A stretch of DNA of 64,000 bases, from the NCBI GenBank assembly GCA_947259885.1, contig CAMYNW010000003.1:124001-188000 (forward strand), in the 5' to 3' direction. The stretch comes from an uncultured Gammaproteobacteria bacterium. GTDB lineage: Bacteria > Pseudomonadota > Gammaproteobacteria > Arenicellales > Poriferihabitantaceae. Both the position numbers and the translations under genes were made by a program. Positions 9,357-18,903 of this stretch are shown here, in pieces (within the stretch, counting starts at the first letter, position 1; every line of letters begins with the position of its first letter). Below the pieces are notes generated by a model. It was given only the letters and a program-made list of their open reading frames with translations. It made no database searches and had not been told where the DNA came from.

Positions 9357-10277
9357 ATGGTAACGTCAAATTTCTCTCGCGCCGTATTTGTGATCCTAAT
9401 AGCGATTCTGCTGTTTGACTTTCAGGGCGCGATCATCAAAGTATTGGGGGATCGATACTCCGTTCCCCAGATCGCCACATTCAGGAATATTTTTGGTCTA
9501 ATTCCTAGCCTGTTAATCCTGTACTTCTCTCAAGAGTGGCATGCTCGAGGCCGCAGCTTTCGACTGCCAGGACTAAGACTGGCTCTCCTACGAGGCGTTG
9601 CAATCGCAACCGCACAGTTCTTCTTCTATTGGTCTATTACCATAATGGAGTTCGCCACCGCTTCCACCCTTGCATTCGCTGGACCATTATTTATAACCGC
9701 ACTGTCTATCCCTATCTTGCGCAACCATGTCGGTTGGGTGCGCTGGCTTGCGGTGATCATTGGTTTTGTTGGGATCGTCTTGGTGATGCAGCCTGGTAGA
9801 GATATATTTGAAACCAAGGCGCTCCTTCCCGTTATCGCCGCACTGTTTTATGCACTCACCAGCGTGCTAGTGCGACTTTTTGATGAATCCGCTCCTACCG
9901 CCTTGATAAATTTGTACACAACGATTGCTGCACTTGCCTGCTCAACACTGTTGATGTTTACGCTCGATGCGTACCAGCCGATCCAGTCCTTCACAGATTG
10001 GCTTTGGATGTTGGCTCTCGGGCTGGTGGGCGGTCTCGCCGTGTTCTTCCTGATCGTAGCCTACCGATTAACCCAACCGAGCAATCTGTCCCCATTCGAA
10101 TATTTTGGCATCCCATTTTCTTTCGCAATCGGATATATCTTTTTCGGTGAAGCCCCTGTCGAAACTTTACTTCCAGGCGTATTTCTGATTATTGGTGGTG
10201 GGCTACTGATTGTATGGCGTGAACGACAGTCTCATACAAGCTCCGTAACGCAGGTCAAGAGCAGGCGAAGGTACTGA
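9357..10277 (+). CDS. DMT superfamily (EamA) inner membrane transporter
   Basis: The 306-residue protein contains about ten hydrophobic helices in two EamA repeats (residues about 8-140 and 155-290), the pattern of drug/metabolite exporters. The repeat hallmark AFAGPLFITALSIPILRN followed by GFVGIVLVMQPG is visible in the first half. The ATG directly abuts the stop of the kinase gene, so the two are probably one operon. The substrate cannot be read from sequence. A second, independent EamA gene lies at 42512. Confidence 0.9.
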   Translation: MVTSNFSRAVFVILIAILLFDFQGAIIKVLGDRYSVPQIATFRNIFGLIPSLLILYFSQEWHARGRSFRLPGLRLALLRGVAIATAQFFFYWSITIMEFATASTLAFAGPLFITALSIPILRNHVGWVRWLAVIIGFVGIVLVMQPGRDIFETKALLPVIAALFYALTSVLVRLFDESAPTALINLYTTIAALACSTLLMFTLDAYQPIQSFTDWLWMLALGLVGGLAVFFLIVAYRLTQPSNLSPFEYFGIPFSFAIGYIFFGEAPVETLLPGVFLIIGGGLLIVWRERQSHTSSVTQVKSRRRY

Positions 10278-10360
10278 ACGTCGGATAACATCGCATCATC
10301 TTCTATCATCCAATGGGAATTACCGACCGCTAACAGGCCGGCAACGCAGCGCAAGCTGAC

Positions 10361-10386
10361 GAGGCACTAACTCTTGTTAGTGCTCG
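10361..10386 (+). other. Perfect hairpin downstream of the EamA gene
   Basis: GCACTAAC at 10364-10371 pairs perfectly with GTTAGTGC at 10376-10383 around a four-base TCTT loop; with one bulged G the stem extends to about 11 pairs. No run of T follows, so it is either a weak or factor-assisted terminator or an mRNA end-protecting structure. It lies in the gap between 10278 and 10711. Confidence 0.5.
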
Positions 10387-10506
10387 AAGAGATCTCGACA
10401 TCTCGTTCTAGTGACATTCTGGTTCCTCTCTTCATAGGTCTATTTTAGATTTGATCCTGGTCAAGAATTAGAACAGGTGAAAGTTGCATAGTTTGATTAA
10501 TTTATA

Positions 10507-10526
10507 TATATTCGTATATTCGAATA
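10507..10526. promoter_or_regulatory. Candidate operator: tandem TATATTCG repeat ending in the palindrome TATTCGAATA
   Basis: Two adjacent copies of TATATTCG (10507-10514 and 10515-10522) run into a perfect 10-bp palindrome, TATTCGAATA, at 10517-10526. AT-rich palindromes of this kind are the usual targets of ArsR-family repressors. The site lies about 185 bp upstream of the ArsR-type gene that heads the RND operon. Its assignment as the autoregulatory operator is inference. A second short inverted repeat (CAAATG, four bases, CATTTG) is at 10555-10570. Confidence 0.4.
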
Positions 10527-10711
10527 CTATTATTCTACTAAATTTTGCAAACGGCAAATGGGAACATTTGGCAAAAGTCGCATATGAAAAATAGTTTCTG
10601 CGGAAAGTTCGCACAGGAAAAGTAGTTCCACTATATGAACGTTATAGCTTGAAAGCCTTGGGCATCAGCCGTCTGGGATCCTGACATGTTGGTTTGATTT
10701 GGAGTAGGTTT

Positions 10712-11020
10712 ATGAAGAAAGAAGAGCTTAAATCCAAGGCCATGGAGGCCAGCTCCCTGTTGGCATCCATGTCTAACGAGAAAAGGCTGATGATACTCTG
10801 TCAGCTAATCGACGGTGAGCGCACAGTGTCCGAGTTAGCGAAGGAATTGGATGCGAGACAGTCGACGATTTCACAGCACCTAGCATTGCTGCGTAAAGAT
10901 GGTCTGGTGGCTTCGCGGCGTGAAGCCCAAACACAACATTATTCACTAGTCGGTGACGCCGCCAAATCAATTCTAGAAACTCTGTATTCCATCTACTGCG
11001 CACCGAGGAAAAAGAAGTAG
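10712..11020 (+). CDS. ArsR-family repressor of the BigR/SqrR/YgaV type
   Basis: A winged-helix protein of 102 residues. The recognition region reads TVSELAKELDARQSTISQHLALLRKDGLVASRREAQ. Two cysteines, Cys30 (LMILC) and Cys96 (YSIYC), are 66 residues apart. This is the spacing of the redox pair of SqrR and BigR, which sense persulfides or reactive sulfur. E. coli YgaV has the same two contexts. Classical metal-site ArsR motifs are not visible. ATG 10712 is chosen because GGAGTAGG lies seven bases upstream; the frame also extends to a TTG at 10694. It is followed four bases later by the RND operon, which it probably controls. Confidence 0.87.
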   Translation: MKKEELKSKAMEASSLLASMSNEKRLMILCQLIDGERTVSELAKELDARQSTISQHLALLRKDGLVASRREAQTQHYSLVGDAAKSILETLYSIYCAPRKKK

Positions 11021-11024
11021 TCAC

Positions 11025-12140
11025 ATGCGTCAAAGTTTATTGAAATATAGAAATCTCGATCGAATGCAAACACGATCACTGCATAAAATCAGGATCCTAA
11101 CCAGAAAGCTCATCTTTCTGACAGGGATATTGTGCACCCAAAGTATTTTGGCACAACAAATTAACGAGGAGCAATTGGAGACTATCCAAGTGGCTATGGA
11201 GCAGGCGCCAAAGGAACGCTTGTTTGACGGCACCGTGGAGGCCGTAAATAAATCCACGGTTTCAGCACAGACGTCTGGCAGAATAGCTGAAATTTTTTAT
11301 GACGTGGATGACAAGGTTAAAGCCGGTTCGCCCATCATTCGATTTACTGACGTAGAACAGCAAGCGGGTTTACGTCAGGCGCAGGCACAGCTTCAGGAAG
11401 CTAAAGCAAGAAAAAAAGAAGCGGATGAAGAATTCCGCCGCGCATCAGATTTATACAACAAGGGCTCGGGCACCAAACGGGAATACGACAGAGCGCTGGC
11501 TGCCCGGGAAGCCGCTGGTGCACGCGTATCTTCCGCGCAATCGGCAATTAAAACCGCGCAACAGCAGGTTGACTATACATTGGTTACCGCACCTTACTCC
11601 GGGATCGTCGCTGAACGCCACGTAGAACTCGGTGAATTCGTTAGCGTCGGGCAACCGCTCATGAGTGGTCTCTCTCTCGGACTACTGCGAGTTACTGTCG
11701 ACCTGCCACAGCAGATCGCGGTAAAAGTCAGGGCAAACCGTCGCGCCGAGGTGATCACAACGAATGGCCGCATTACCCCAACTCATATCACAATGTTTCC
11801 ATTTGCAGATAAAGCCACCAACACTTTTAAAGTTCGTCTGGAACTTCCGGAGGGACAGTTTGAGCTATATCCCGGAATGTTCATCAAAGTTGCCTTTGTT
11901 CTTGGTCAATCCGAAAGACTATTGATACCAAGCATCGCACTGGTTCAGCGTAGTGAAGTAAAAGGCGTTTACGTGCTCGACAACGAGCAGATTAGACTGC
12001 GGCAGGTGCGCATAGGCAATCAATTTGACGACCGAGTTGAAGTTTTATCGGGTCTAAAACCCGGTGAGAAAATTGCACTTAATCCGGTGCAAGCAGGTAT
12101 TAGGGCAAAATCGGCCACAGCGAAGAACGATGTCCAATAA
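11025..12140 (+). CDS. RND efflux periplasmic adaptor (membrane fusion protein)
   Basis: Links an inner membrane RND pump to an outer membrane channel. The 371-residue protein has a hydrophobic N-terminal segment ending around LAQQ that looks like a signal peptide after an unusually long basic leader, so the true start may be the internal ATG at 11064. Next come the lipoyl half-motifs (AQTSGRIAEIFYDVDDKVKAG and TAPYSGIVAERHVELGEFV) flanking a coiled-coil hairpin, then beta-barrel and membrane-proximal domains. It overlaps the pump gene by 11 bp. No outer membrane factor gene is nearby. Confidence 0.93.
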   Translation: MRQSLLKYRNLDRMQTRSLHKIRILTRKLIFLTGILCTQSILAQQINEEQLETIQVAMEQAPKERLFDGTVEAVNKSTVSAQTSGRIAEIFYDVDDKVKAGSPIIRFTDVEQQAGLRQAQAQLQEAKARKKEADEEFRRASDLYNKGSGTKREYDRALAAREAAGARVSSAQSAIKTAQQQVDYTLVTAPYSGIVAERHVELGEFVSVGQPLMSGLSLGLLRVTVDLPQQIAVKVRANRRAEVITTNGRITPTHITMFPFADKATNTFKVRLELPEGQFELYPGMFIKVAFVLGQSERLLIPSIALVQRSEVKGVYVLDNEQIRLRQVRIGNQFDDRVEVLSGLKPGEKIALNPVQAGIRAKSATAKNDVQ

Positions 12141-15100
12141 ACTGGGGATATCCGGCGCAATCGCCAAGCATTTCCAGGACAATGCGCTGACGCCTTTACT
12201 CGCGATTACCGCATTGTTGCTGGGAGCATTTGCAGTATTGGTGACGCCGAGGGAAGAAGAGCCACAGATCGATGTGACCTTTGCCAATGTGTTTGTCGCC
12301 TTTCCTGGTGCTGGGACAAGTGATGTAGAGAACCTTGTCTCTATTCCGATGGAGCAAGTGCTAGCGGAAATTGAGGGCGTGGAACATGTTTATTCCGTAT
12401 CGCGTCCTGGTTTAGGTGTTCTCACGGTGCAATTTGAAGTTGGCAATCCATCAACTGAATCCCTGGTTCGGCTATACAACGCAATTTACTCCAACCAAGA
12501 CTGGCGGCCGCAGAACACCGGTATCATGCCGCCCCTGGTCAAACCCAAAGGAATCGACGACGTGCCGATCATTACCGCCACGCTGTGGACGGAAGATCCA
12601 GAACGCGGCACCCATGACCTTTTGATGGTGGCGCATGCGGTGGAAGCGGAATTGAAACGAGTAGCAGGTACACGTGATGTCTACACTATTGGTGGTGCTG
12701 AAGATATAGTTCACGTCGAACTAGACCCACAGCGTGTTGCCGGCTTTGGTTTAACGCTAGATGATCTTCGATTCGCTCTCACGGCAAGCAACACAGTACA
12801 ACACGCCGGGTCACTAGTTGCTGATAATAGTGAGATTCCGGTTCAGGCTGGAACTTTTCTAAGCACTCGTGATGAAGTGGCGTACTTGGTAGTAGGCATG
12901 TTCGAAGGTCGTCCTGTGTTTCTGGAGGACGTTGCTCAAATCAAGGCCGGAACAGATCAGCCGGAACAGTATACTTGGTTCGGCACCGGGCCCTCTTCCG
13001 ATCAGATCGATCTTGAATCAGTAAAACATGCTCCTGCAGTCACCCTGGCAATTGCAAAAAAACCAGGCACAAATGCTGCAGCAATAGCTGATGCCGTTAT
13101 TCGTCGATTTGAACAACTCAAAGCTACGGTGATTCCAGAGGGTGTCCATGTCACCATCACCCGTAACTACGGTAAGACCGCCAACGATAAAGCGATTAAG
13201 CTGATACAGAAACTAATGTTCGCGACGCTGTCGGTAGTGGTCCTAATGTTTTTCGCCATGGGCTGGCGTGAGGCATTTATTGTCGGTAGTGCTGTAGTAG
13301 TCACCCTTGCTGCTACTCTTTTTGCATCTTGGGCATGGGGATTCACGATTAATCGGGTATCCCTGTTTGCACTCATTTTCTCAATTGGTATCCTGGTTGA
13401 TGACGCAATTGTCGTGGTTGAAAATATTCACCGTCACCGCGGTATCCGCAATGGTGGGCTCGGTGAACTAATTCCTTCAGCTGTGGATGAGGTAGGCGGC
13501 CCGACCATACTCGCCACGTTTACCGTGATCGCAGCTCTCTTACCCATGGCATTTGTCAGCGGATTAATGGGGCCCTACATGAGCCCAATTCCTATCAATG
13601 CCAGCACAGGAATGCTGATCTCTCTCGCGGTAGCGTTAGTTTTCACACCTTGGTTGAGCCACCGGCTGCTGGCGCGGGCACTCATACATCAACACGATGA
13701 CGAGCGTGAATCGTTATTACACCGTCTGTTCAAAAGGTTGATGCTGCCCTTTCTGCGCGAAAACCGGGGGCGCCCGGCACGCGCCCTGCTATATCTTGGC
13801 CTGACATTGATTATTGGACTCGCGATGAGCCTAGCGGTAATGCAGCTGGTTGTACTCAAAATGCTGCCATTCGATAACAAATCTGAATTCCAGATTGTAG
13901 TCGACATGCCTGAAGGCACCCCGGTAGAGGCCACCGCCGCAATTCTTGATGCGTTGTCAGAAAAAATTGAACAGGTCAAAGAAGTAACCGACTATCAGGT
14001 GTATGCCGGAACCGCCGCACCGATTAACTTCAATGGACTCGTCAGGCAATATTATCTGCGAACTGGGGGCAACGTTGGCGACATTCAGGTAAACCTGACA
14101 GAAAAGAAACATCGCGATCGTTCAAGCCACGAGATCGCAAGATCGGTCAGAAGCAGTCTTAGTGAAATAGGCAGTAAATTCGGCGCATCGATTAAGGTAG
14201 TAGAGGTTCCCCCGGGTCCACCGGTATTGTCACCCATTGTGGCAGAGCTGTATGGCCCAGACTATGAAAACCAAAAACAACTAGCCCGCACGCTCGAAAA
14301 GATATTTGCCGACACCGCAGATATTGTCGATATAGACAGCTCTGTGGAATCGGATGCAAGTCGATTTGTAATTGAAGTTGACCGGCAGCGCGCCGCGTTA
14401 CTCGGCGTCTCCCAACAAAGCGTAACCTCTGTACTCAGCATGGCCCTTGGCGGTGAAGACGTTACCTATATTCACCAAGGTAATGAAAAATACCCCATAC
14501 CTGTGCGCCTGGAAGTACCCGTGGCGGCCAAAGCCGACCTCGACAGTCTGCTTGCATTGGAGGTGCGCAGCCGCACTGGCCAGCGGGTTCCCGTATCCGA
14601 GATTGCCTCGGTAAGCGAACTACCCTGGGATGACACAATCTACCACAAAGACTTGTTGCCAGTCGTTTTTGTAACCGCAGATATGGCGGGGGACCTGGAT
14701 AGCCCTTTATACGGAATGTTTGATATCTCGAGACAGATAAATGAACTGGCAGAGCAAGGCCAGAATGTGGAGCAGCGTTATATAAGCCAACCGGATAACC
14801 CGTACTATTTTTCGATTAAATGGGACGGCGAATGGCAGATCACCTACGAAACATTTCGGGATATGGGCATCGCCTATTGCGTGGGTTTGATCCTGATATA
14901 CCTGTTAGTGGTAGCACAATTTCGTTCATATCTGTTGCCACTGATCATCATGGCACCGATACCATTGACGGTAATTGGTGTAATGCCGGGCCATGCCCTG
15001 TTTGGCGCTCAATTTACTGCCACATCAATGATTGGCATGATCGCATTAGCTGGGATCATTGTGCGAAATTCGATATTGCTTGTGGACTTCATCAATCAAG

Positions 15101-15342
15101 AACACCGCAACGGCCGAAGCCTTGATCAAGCGGTGATCAGTGCCGCAGCGGTGCGGGCCAAACCAATAGTGCTAACCGCACTGGCGGCAATGATGGGTGC
15201 ATTTTTTATTCTCGATGATCCAATCTTCAACGGACTTGCAATATCTCTGATCTTTGGCATCCTGATTTCAACCCTGCTGACCCTTATTGTGATTCCTGTC
15301 TTGTTCTACAGCTTTAGAAAGACACTTTTAGCCACGCATTAG
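12130..15342 (+). CDS. RND efflux transporter permease subunit
   Basis: Proton-driven inner membrane exporter of the AcrB/HAE1 superfamily. Starting from the ATG at 12130, the 1070-residue protein has the normal 12-helix plan: a first helix, a porter domain from about residue 40, helices 2-6 with GILVDDAIVVVENIHRHRG in helix 4, a second porter domain, and a C-terminal helix block with GIIVRNSILLVDFINQEHR. The paired acidic residues in helix 4 fit proton relay. The open frame extends upstream into the adaptor gene, but its N-terminus there is not pump-like. The substrate is unknown; the linked regulator suggests reactive sulfur or thiol stress. Confidence 0.94.
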   Translation: MSNKLGISGAIAKHFQDNALTPLLAITALLLGAFAVLVTPREEEPQIDVTFANVFVAFPGAGTSDVENLVSIPMEQVLAEIEGVEHVYSVSRPGLGVLTVQFEVGNPSTESLVRLYNAIYSNQDWRPQNTGIMPPLVKPKGIDDVPIITATLWTEDPERGTHDLLMVAHAVEAELKRVAGTRDVYTIGGAEDIVHVELDPQRVAGFGLTLDDLRFALTASNTVQHAGSLVADNSEIPVQAGTFLSTRDEVAYLVVGMFEGRPVFLEDVAQIKAGTDQPEQYTWFGTGPSSDQIDLESVKHAPAVTLAIAKKPGTNAAAIADAVIRRFEQLKATVIPEGVHVTITRNYGKTANDKAIKLIQKLMFATLSVVVLMFFAMGWREAFIVGSAVVVTLAATLFASWAWGFTINRVSLFALIFSIGILVDDAIVVVENIHRHRGIRNGGLGELIPSAVDEVGGPTILATFTVIAALLPMAFVSGLMGPYMSPIPINASTGMLISLAVALVFTPWLSHRLLARALIHQHDDERESLLHRLFKRLMLPFLRENRGRPARALLYLGLTLIIGLAMSLAVMQLVVLKMLPFDNKSEFQIVVDMPEGTPVEATAAILDALSEKIEQVKEVTDYQVYAGTAAPINFNGLVRQYYLRTGGNVGDIQVNLTEKKHRDRSSHEIARSVRSSLSEIGSKFGASIKVVEVPPGPPVLSPIVAELYGPDYENQKQLARTLEKIFADTADIVDIDSSVESDASRFVIEVDRQRAALLGVSQQSVTSVLSMALGGEDVTYIHQGNEKYPIPVRLEVPVAAKADLDSLLALEVRSRTGQRVPVSEIASVSELPWDDTIYHKDLLPVVFVTADMAGDLDSPLYGMFDISRQINELAEQGQNVEQRYISQPDNPYYFSIKWDGEWQITYETFRDMGIAYCVGLILIYLLVVAQFRSYLLPLIIMAPIPLTVIGVMPGHALFGAQFTATSMIGMIALAGIIVRNSILLVDFINQEHRNGRSLDQAVISAAAVRAKPIVLTALAAMMGAFFILDDPIFNGLAISLIFGILISTLLTLIVIPVLFYSFRKTLLATH

Positions 15343-15439
15343 AGCCAACAAAAGTGCCACATGCTGGAATCGACCACATCGACCTACTGGACAAGATTCG
15401 GCATCTCATTATCATAACCTTTACACGGGTCAACTCTCC

Positions 15440-16327
15440 CTAGAGATAAAACGACTCAATAATCTCCCAACCCTGCTCCGCGGTTTCAACAAAGGTAAAT
15501 AGGTTGAGATCTGCCGGCGAAATCATCCCCTGTGTGACTAAGCTGTCAAAATTAATGATCCCGCGCCAATAAGCTTCCCCAAACAACAGGATTGGAATCG
15601 GTTTTATTTTTTTTGTTTGCACCAGGGTCAGTGTTTCAAACAACTCATCCAATGTTCCAAACCCACCTGGAAAGATAACCAAGGCTCGTGCTCGCATTAG
15701 AAAGTGCATTTTGCGCAAAGCAAAATAGTGAAACTGAAAACAAAGCTCAGGGGTAATGTATTCATTTGGCGCCTGTTCATGGGGTAGAGTAATATTCAGT
15801 CCAATACTAGGCGCCCCTGTTTCACTGGCCCCGCGATTAGCTGCCTCCATGATCCCTGGACCGCCACCGGTCATAATCACAAAATCCTGGCGCTCTCTAT
15901 TCGGATCCTGCACTCGGCTGGCAATCAACTTTGCCAGGCGACGCGCTTCTTCATAGTATTTACTGTTGTCTAACAAATTTTTCGCAATCTGTGCCCGCCG
16001 ATCCGCCTCAGCATTTCGTGGGTCCGACTCCAACTCTGCCGAGGCATGCTCATACTCAAGTCTGGCTTCAGTGGGCTCAGGTATGCGGGAACTTCCAAAC
16101 ACTACTACAGTGGAGTGAATTCTCTGCTCCAACAACGAAAGTTCGGGCTTCAGCAGCTCCAACTGCAGTCGCACTGGTCTGGCCTCATCGCTCAACAGAA
16201 AATCATCATCGGTATAGGCAAGGCGATAGCTCGGGGATTGGGTTTGCGGACTTGACGAAACTATTTTTGCTGCCAGAGCATCTTCTCCGGCATCAGGGAA
16301 AACTGGCTTTTCAACAGGTTCCTTCAT
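15440..16327 (-). CDS. LOG family (TIGR00730-like) nucleotide 5'-monophosphate phosphoribohydrolase
   Basis: LOG proteins cleave nucleoside monophosphates to base plus ribose 5-phosphate; some activate cytokinins. The 295-residue protein has the paired family motifs GGGPGIMEAANRGA around residue 148 and PGGFGTLDELFE around residue 222, which form the Rossmann-like active site. The first 80 residues are an extension beyond the minimal LOG fold, as in longer bacterial homologues. It is convergent with the RND operon. Confidence 0.9.
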   Translation of the reverse strand: MKEPVEKPVFPDAGEDALAAKIVSSSPQTQSPSYRLAYTDDDFLLSDEARPVRLQLELLKPELSLLEQRIHSTVVVFGSSRIPEPTEARLEYEHASAELESDPRNAEADRRAQIAKNLLDNSKYYEEARRLAKLIASRVQDPNRERQDFVIMTGGGPGIMEAANRGASETGAPSIGLNITLPHEQAPNEYITPELCFQFHYFALRKMHFLMRARALVIFPGGFGTLDELFETLTLVQTKKIKPIPILLFGEAYWRGIINFDSLVTQGMISPADLNLFTFVETAEQGWEIIESFYL

Positions 16328-16369
16328 CGCACTCTCTTTTATGTATATGAATAATTCAAAAAGTCGGTA

Positions 16370-16834
16370 TTAGGAGCTTTCACGATGCAGCCTCAACATA
16401 CCCCAAAATCCCCATAACGCGATGACTGGCAGGACTATCCAGTATGCAAATTCTCCTTGTAGATTCCAACCATCGGCATTTCGCGCAACATACACCGCAA
16501 CAAGACTCACAATAGGCCAATAGATCGTAATCCCAAGCGCCGCCGCAAAGATGATTTTCCCCCGTACCGGTGATTGTAACTGTCCCAGCAGACCAACCCC
16601 CAGCAAGGGCACATAAATAAGATCTGAAACAGCAAATCCCTTCCAAAACGCCACACCAACCTCCGATATAATTTCCGCCGGCTCCTGAGTCCCCATAGAA
16701 ACACCAAGGTCGTAACTAAACGCAGACACTACCTGAGCGTAAAGCAGGTAGAAAAATAACAGCCAACCAAGCCCTTGGAAGAGCCAGAAATCGCACCCTC
16801 GATGAGTTTGTCTTTTCTTGTTTAAATTCATCAT
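16370..16834 (-). CDS. Hypothetical multi-pass membrane protein, 154 residues
   Basis: No family is recognised. Four hydrophobic stretches are visible, around residues 17-38, 58-83, 90-115 and 128-148, with short charged ends (basic N-terminus MMNLNKKR), consistent with a small inner membrane protein. It lies 42 bp upstream of the LOG gene on the same strand and may be its operon partner. Other frames in the same interval are shadows. Confidence 0.68.
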   Translation of the reverse strand: MMNLNKKRQTHRGCDFWLFQGLGWLLFFYLLYAQVVSAFSYDLGVSMGTQEPAEIISEVGVAFWKGFAVSDLIYVPLLGVGLLGQLQSPVRGKIIFAAALGITIYWPIVSLVAVYVARNADGWNLQGEFAYWIVLPVIALWGFWGMLRLHRESS

Positions 16835-17331
16835 GACAAAAAATGATCCAACATATTTTAGACTTTAACAAACAGACCCTTAAGCCCGGCCAATTGCTCA
16901 TGAACAGCGCGTCCGGTTCCGACCCCGCAAAGTCTAAACGTTTAATAAACCCGAATTAAATGTTTGACCTTCACCGACACCACCGATCTTGAACAGTTGG
17001 AATAAAAACCAAATCAATAAATTTCTTTATTAGCACTTTGAATCAAACAAATATTGCGGTAATGATGGCCTAAAAGCATGAACGGTGCAATTTACCCTCT
17101 GAACGGTACATCGAAGTGGGTTTGAACTATTCACTTACAGCGCTATTCAGGATATAACGTCAGTCGTGAGTAAGTAACACCGAAAATAATTTTGGGCTGC
17201 AGAAAAACTTCCCGCATATAAAAAAGTGAGATTAAGATGGCTAAGCTGAGCAATCAAATGTTGGCACAAAGTAAACATGTTGAGCAGCTCACAACTGTCA
17301 AATATATTCGTCTAGGAGAACCTTAATACTC
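16835..17331. other. Intergenic region, about 500 bp, between divergent genes
   Basis: Separates the minus-strand membrane protein from the plus-strand lipoprotein, so it must hold promoters for both. GAACGGT occurs twice about 20 bases apart near 17080-17105. A 29-codon frame (17237-17326) starts MAKLSNQ and ends six bases before the lipoprotein start, but it has no clear ribosome-binding site and is not called. No RNA gene was seen. Confidence 0.4.
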
Positions 17332-17859
17332 ATGTTCCAAAGTCCAGTCAAATTGCTGACACTGTTATTTGTATTGTTACTTTACGGATGTAGTTCTACT
17401 CCACCTACTCCCCAGGTCGTTCAAACGCCAAACGAAGAGCTAATAGAAGACATTAAGCTCTATGATCTTGAAGCAGACGAGATCGATCTTGGTGTTAAAA
17501 TCTATTTACCGAAACTGTCTTTTAAGTTTGATAGTTTTGATCTATCTAACGTAGCCCGAGACAAACTCGCTTATATTGTTCAACTATGTCAAGAGGAGTC
17601 AGCGCTCAATCGTAATGTACTGGTAATGGGACATGCTGATTCAAAGGGAACCACTGAATACAACCTCCAGCTTTCACGAGAGAGAGCAATAACGGTCAAA
17701 GATACACTGCTCGAGCTGGGATTGCAGAGTTCTCGTGTAACTGCAGCATGGTATGGAGCAAACCAACCAATCGTCCCCAATCAATTTAGCGACGGAAGAG
17801 ATAATCCTGAAGGGCGTGCGGTAAATCGGCGTGTTGAAGTCGTGATACTGAATCCTTGA
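17332..17859 (+). CDS. OmpA-family outer membrane lipoprotein
   Basis: A 175-residue protein with a lipoprotein signal peptide ending in the lipobox LYGC (Cys20), then a short linker and an OmpA-like peptidoglycan-binding domain from about residue 60. The domain core is visible as VMGHADSKGTTEYNLQLSRERA and GRAVNRRVEV, with the Asp and Arg that bind diaminopimelate. AGGAGAACC lies shortly upstream of the ATG. It is 22 bp from the next gene and probably co-transcribed with the binding protein and kinase. Confidence 0.9.
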   Translation: MFQSPVKLLTLLFVLLLYGCSSTPPTPQVVQTPNEELIEDIKLYDLEADEIDLGVKIYLPKLSFKFDSFDLSNVARDKLAYIVQLCQEESALNRNVLVMGHADSKGTTEYNLQLSRERAITVKDTLLELGLQSSRVTAAWYGANQPIVPNQFSDGRDNPEGRAVNRRVEVVILNP

Positions 17860-17881
17860 TCTTGATAAGGAGTTGATCCTC

Positions 17882-18880
17882 TTGTTCAGCACGCTGACTC
17901 TCTGGAAAGCACAATTCAATCAAGCAGTGGCTTGGGTATGCTTTATTGTCCTGGCGTTACTGAGTGGCGAACCAGTAGTTGCCGACTCACAGCCAGCAGG
18001 GAGCATCTTAATTATCAGCTCCTATCATAAGGGGTTTGACTGGAGCGATGGGATAATTCGCGGAATATACAGTCGGTTCCGAATTAGCAATGTCACAACC
18101 AATACATACTATATGAATGCCTGGGGCAATCAGTCTGAACAGGTATTAGACAATGCGGTTCACCATGTCGAATCTCTAGTGCAAAATTTAAATCCGGATT
18201 TGATTATTGCAACAGACGATGAAGCAGTAAAACACGTGGTTTCACGGTTGTCACAAAATACATCCACACCGTTTATTTTTGCCGGAGCAAATGGCGCCGT
18301 TTCGAACTATGAATTTTCATCAAAGAACGTTACCGGAATTGTTGAAACCTCATTTATCAATTCCCTGGTTGGTCTGCTTTCAGACTACTCCACCGGCAAT
18401 AGAATCGGTTTTCTTGCCCTAGATACTCTGTCCGCTAGAGAAAATCTTAAGAGCTATAGAACCAAGCTAGAGCGGGATTTTGATAAATGGTATTTCGTTA
18501 ACAATCTTGTTGAATGGAAGCAGCGCTTCAATGAACTACAGGAAAGCGTTGATATGGTTATTCTGGAGAACCCAGATGGTTTGGGCGGTTGGTCGGTTGA
18601 GAGATTCAATAGCTTTGTCGAGCAAGAATCTACTATTCCAGTTGGTTCGACATACATCGAGCTTGCTCCTTTATCATTAGTCACCATTGGCAGGGTGCCG
18701 GAAGAACAAGGCTGGTGGGCAGCCGACACCGCGCTGAAAATACTTAACGGCGCAGAACCCGAGAATATCCCGTTTGCTGAGAGCAAAGAGGGGAAATTGA
18801 CGGTCAATTTAAGAGCTGCTGAAAAGCTGGGTATTGTGTTTAAGCCAGAGCTACTTGAGATCGCTGAAATTATTCGGTAA
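17882..18880 (+). CDS. ABC-type periplasmic substrate-binding-like protein, sensor partner
   Basis: About 332 residues with an N-terminal hydrophobic signal segment (VCFIVLALLSGEPVVA) and a two-lobed binding-protein fold: ILIISSYHKGFDWSDGIIRGI opens the first lobe and NPDLIIATDDEAVKHV follows, as in the uncharacterised ABC sugar-type binding proteins (DUF-type, TTT-like). No ABC permease or ATPase is nearby. It lies directly upstream of a hybrid kinase, so it probably feeds ligand status to that kinase instead of transporting. There is no ATG; TTG 17882 is preferred because AAGGAG ends nine bases upstream, with TTG 17873 as alternative. Confidence 0.82.
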   Translation: MFSTLTLWKAQFNQAVAWVCFIVLALLSGEPVVADSQPAGSILIISSYHKGFDWSDGIIRGIYSRFRISNVTTNTYYMNAWGNQSEQVLDNAVHHVESLVQNLNPDLIIATDDEAVKHVVSRLSQNTSTPFIFAGANGAVSNYEFSSKNVTGIVETSFINSLVGLLSDYSTGNRIGFLALDTLSARENLKSYRTKLERDFDKWYFVNNLVEWKQRFNELQESVDMVILENPDGLGGWSVERFNSFVEQESTIPVGSTYIELAPLSLVTIGRVPEEQGWWAADTALKILNGAEPENIPFAESKEGKLTVNLRAAEKLGIVFKPELLEIAEIIR

Positions 18881-18903
18881 TCAAGCGATATTTATCTGTT
18901 CGA

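Noticed and set aside
12064..12129. Upstream extension of the RND pump frame
   Set aside because: The first 22 residues fall inside the adaptor gene and do not resemble pump N-termini; ATG 12130 is a better start.
16380..16707. Two overlapping minus-strand frames (88 and 66 codons) inside the 154-residue membrane protein gene
   Set aside because: Shadow frames; only the 154-residue frame has clean helices with charged ends.
17237..17326. 29-codon frame ahead of the OmpA lipoprotein
   Set aside because: No clear ribosome-binding site and too short to judge; reported only inside the intergenic entry.
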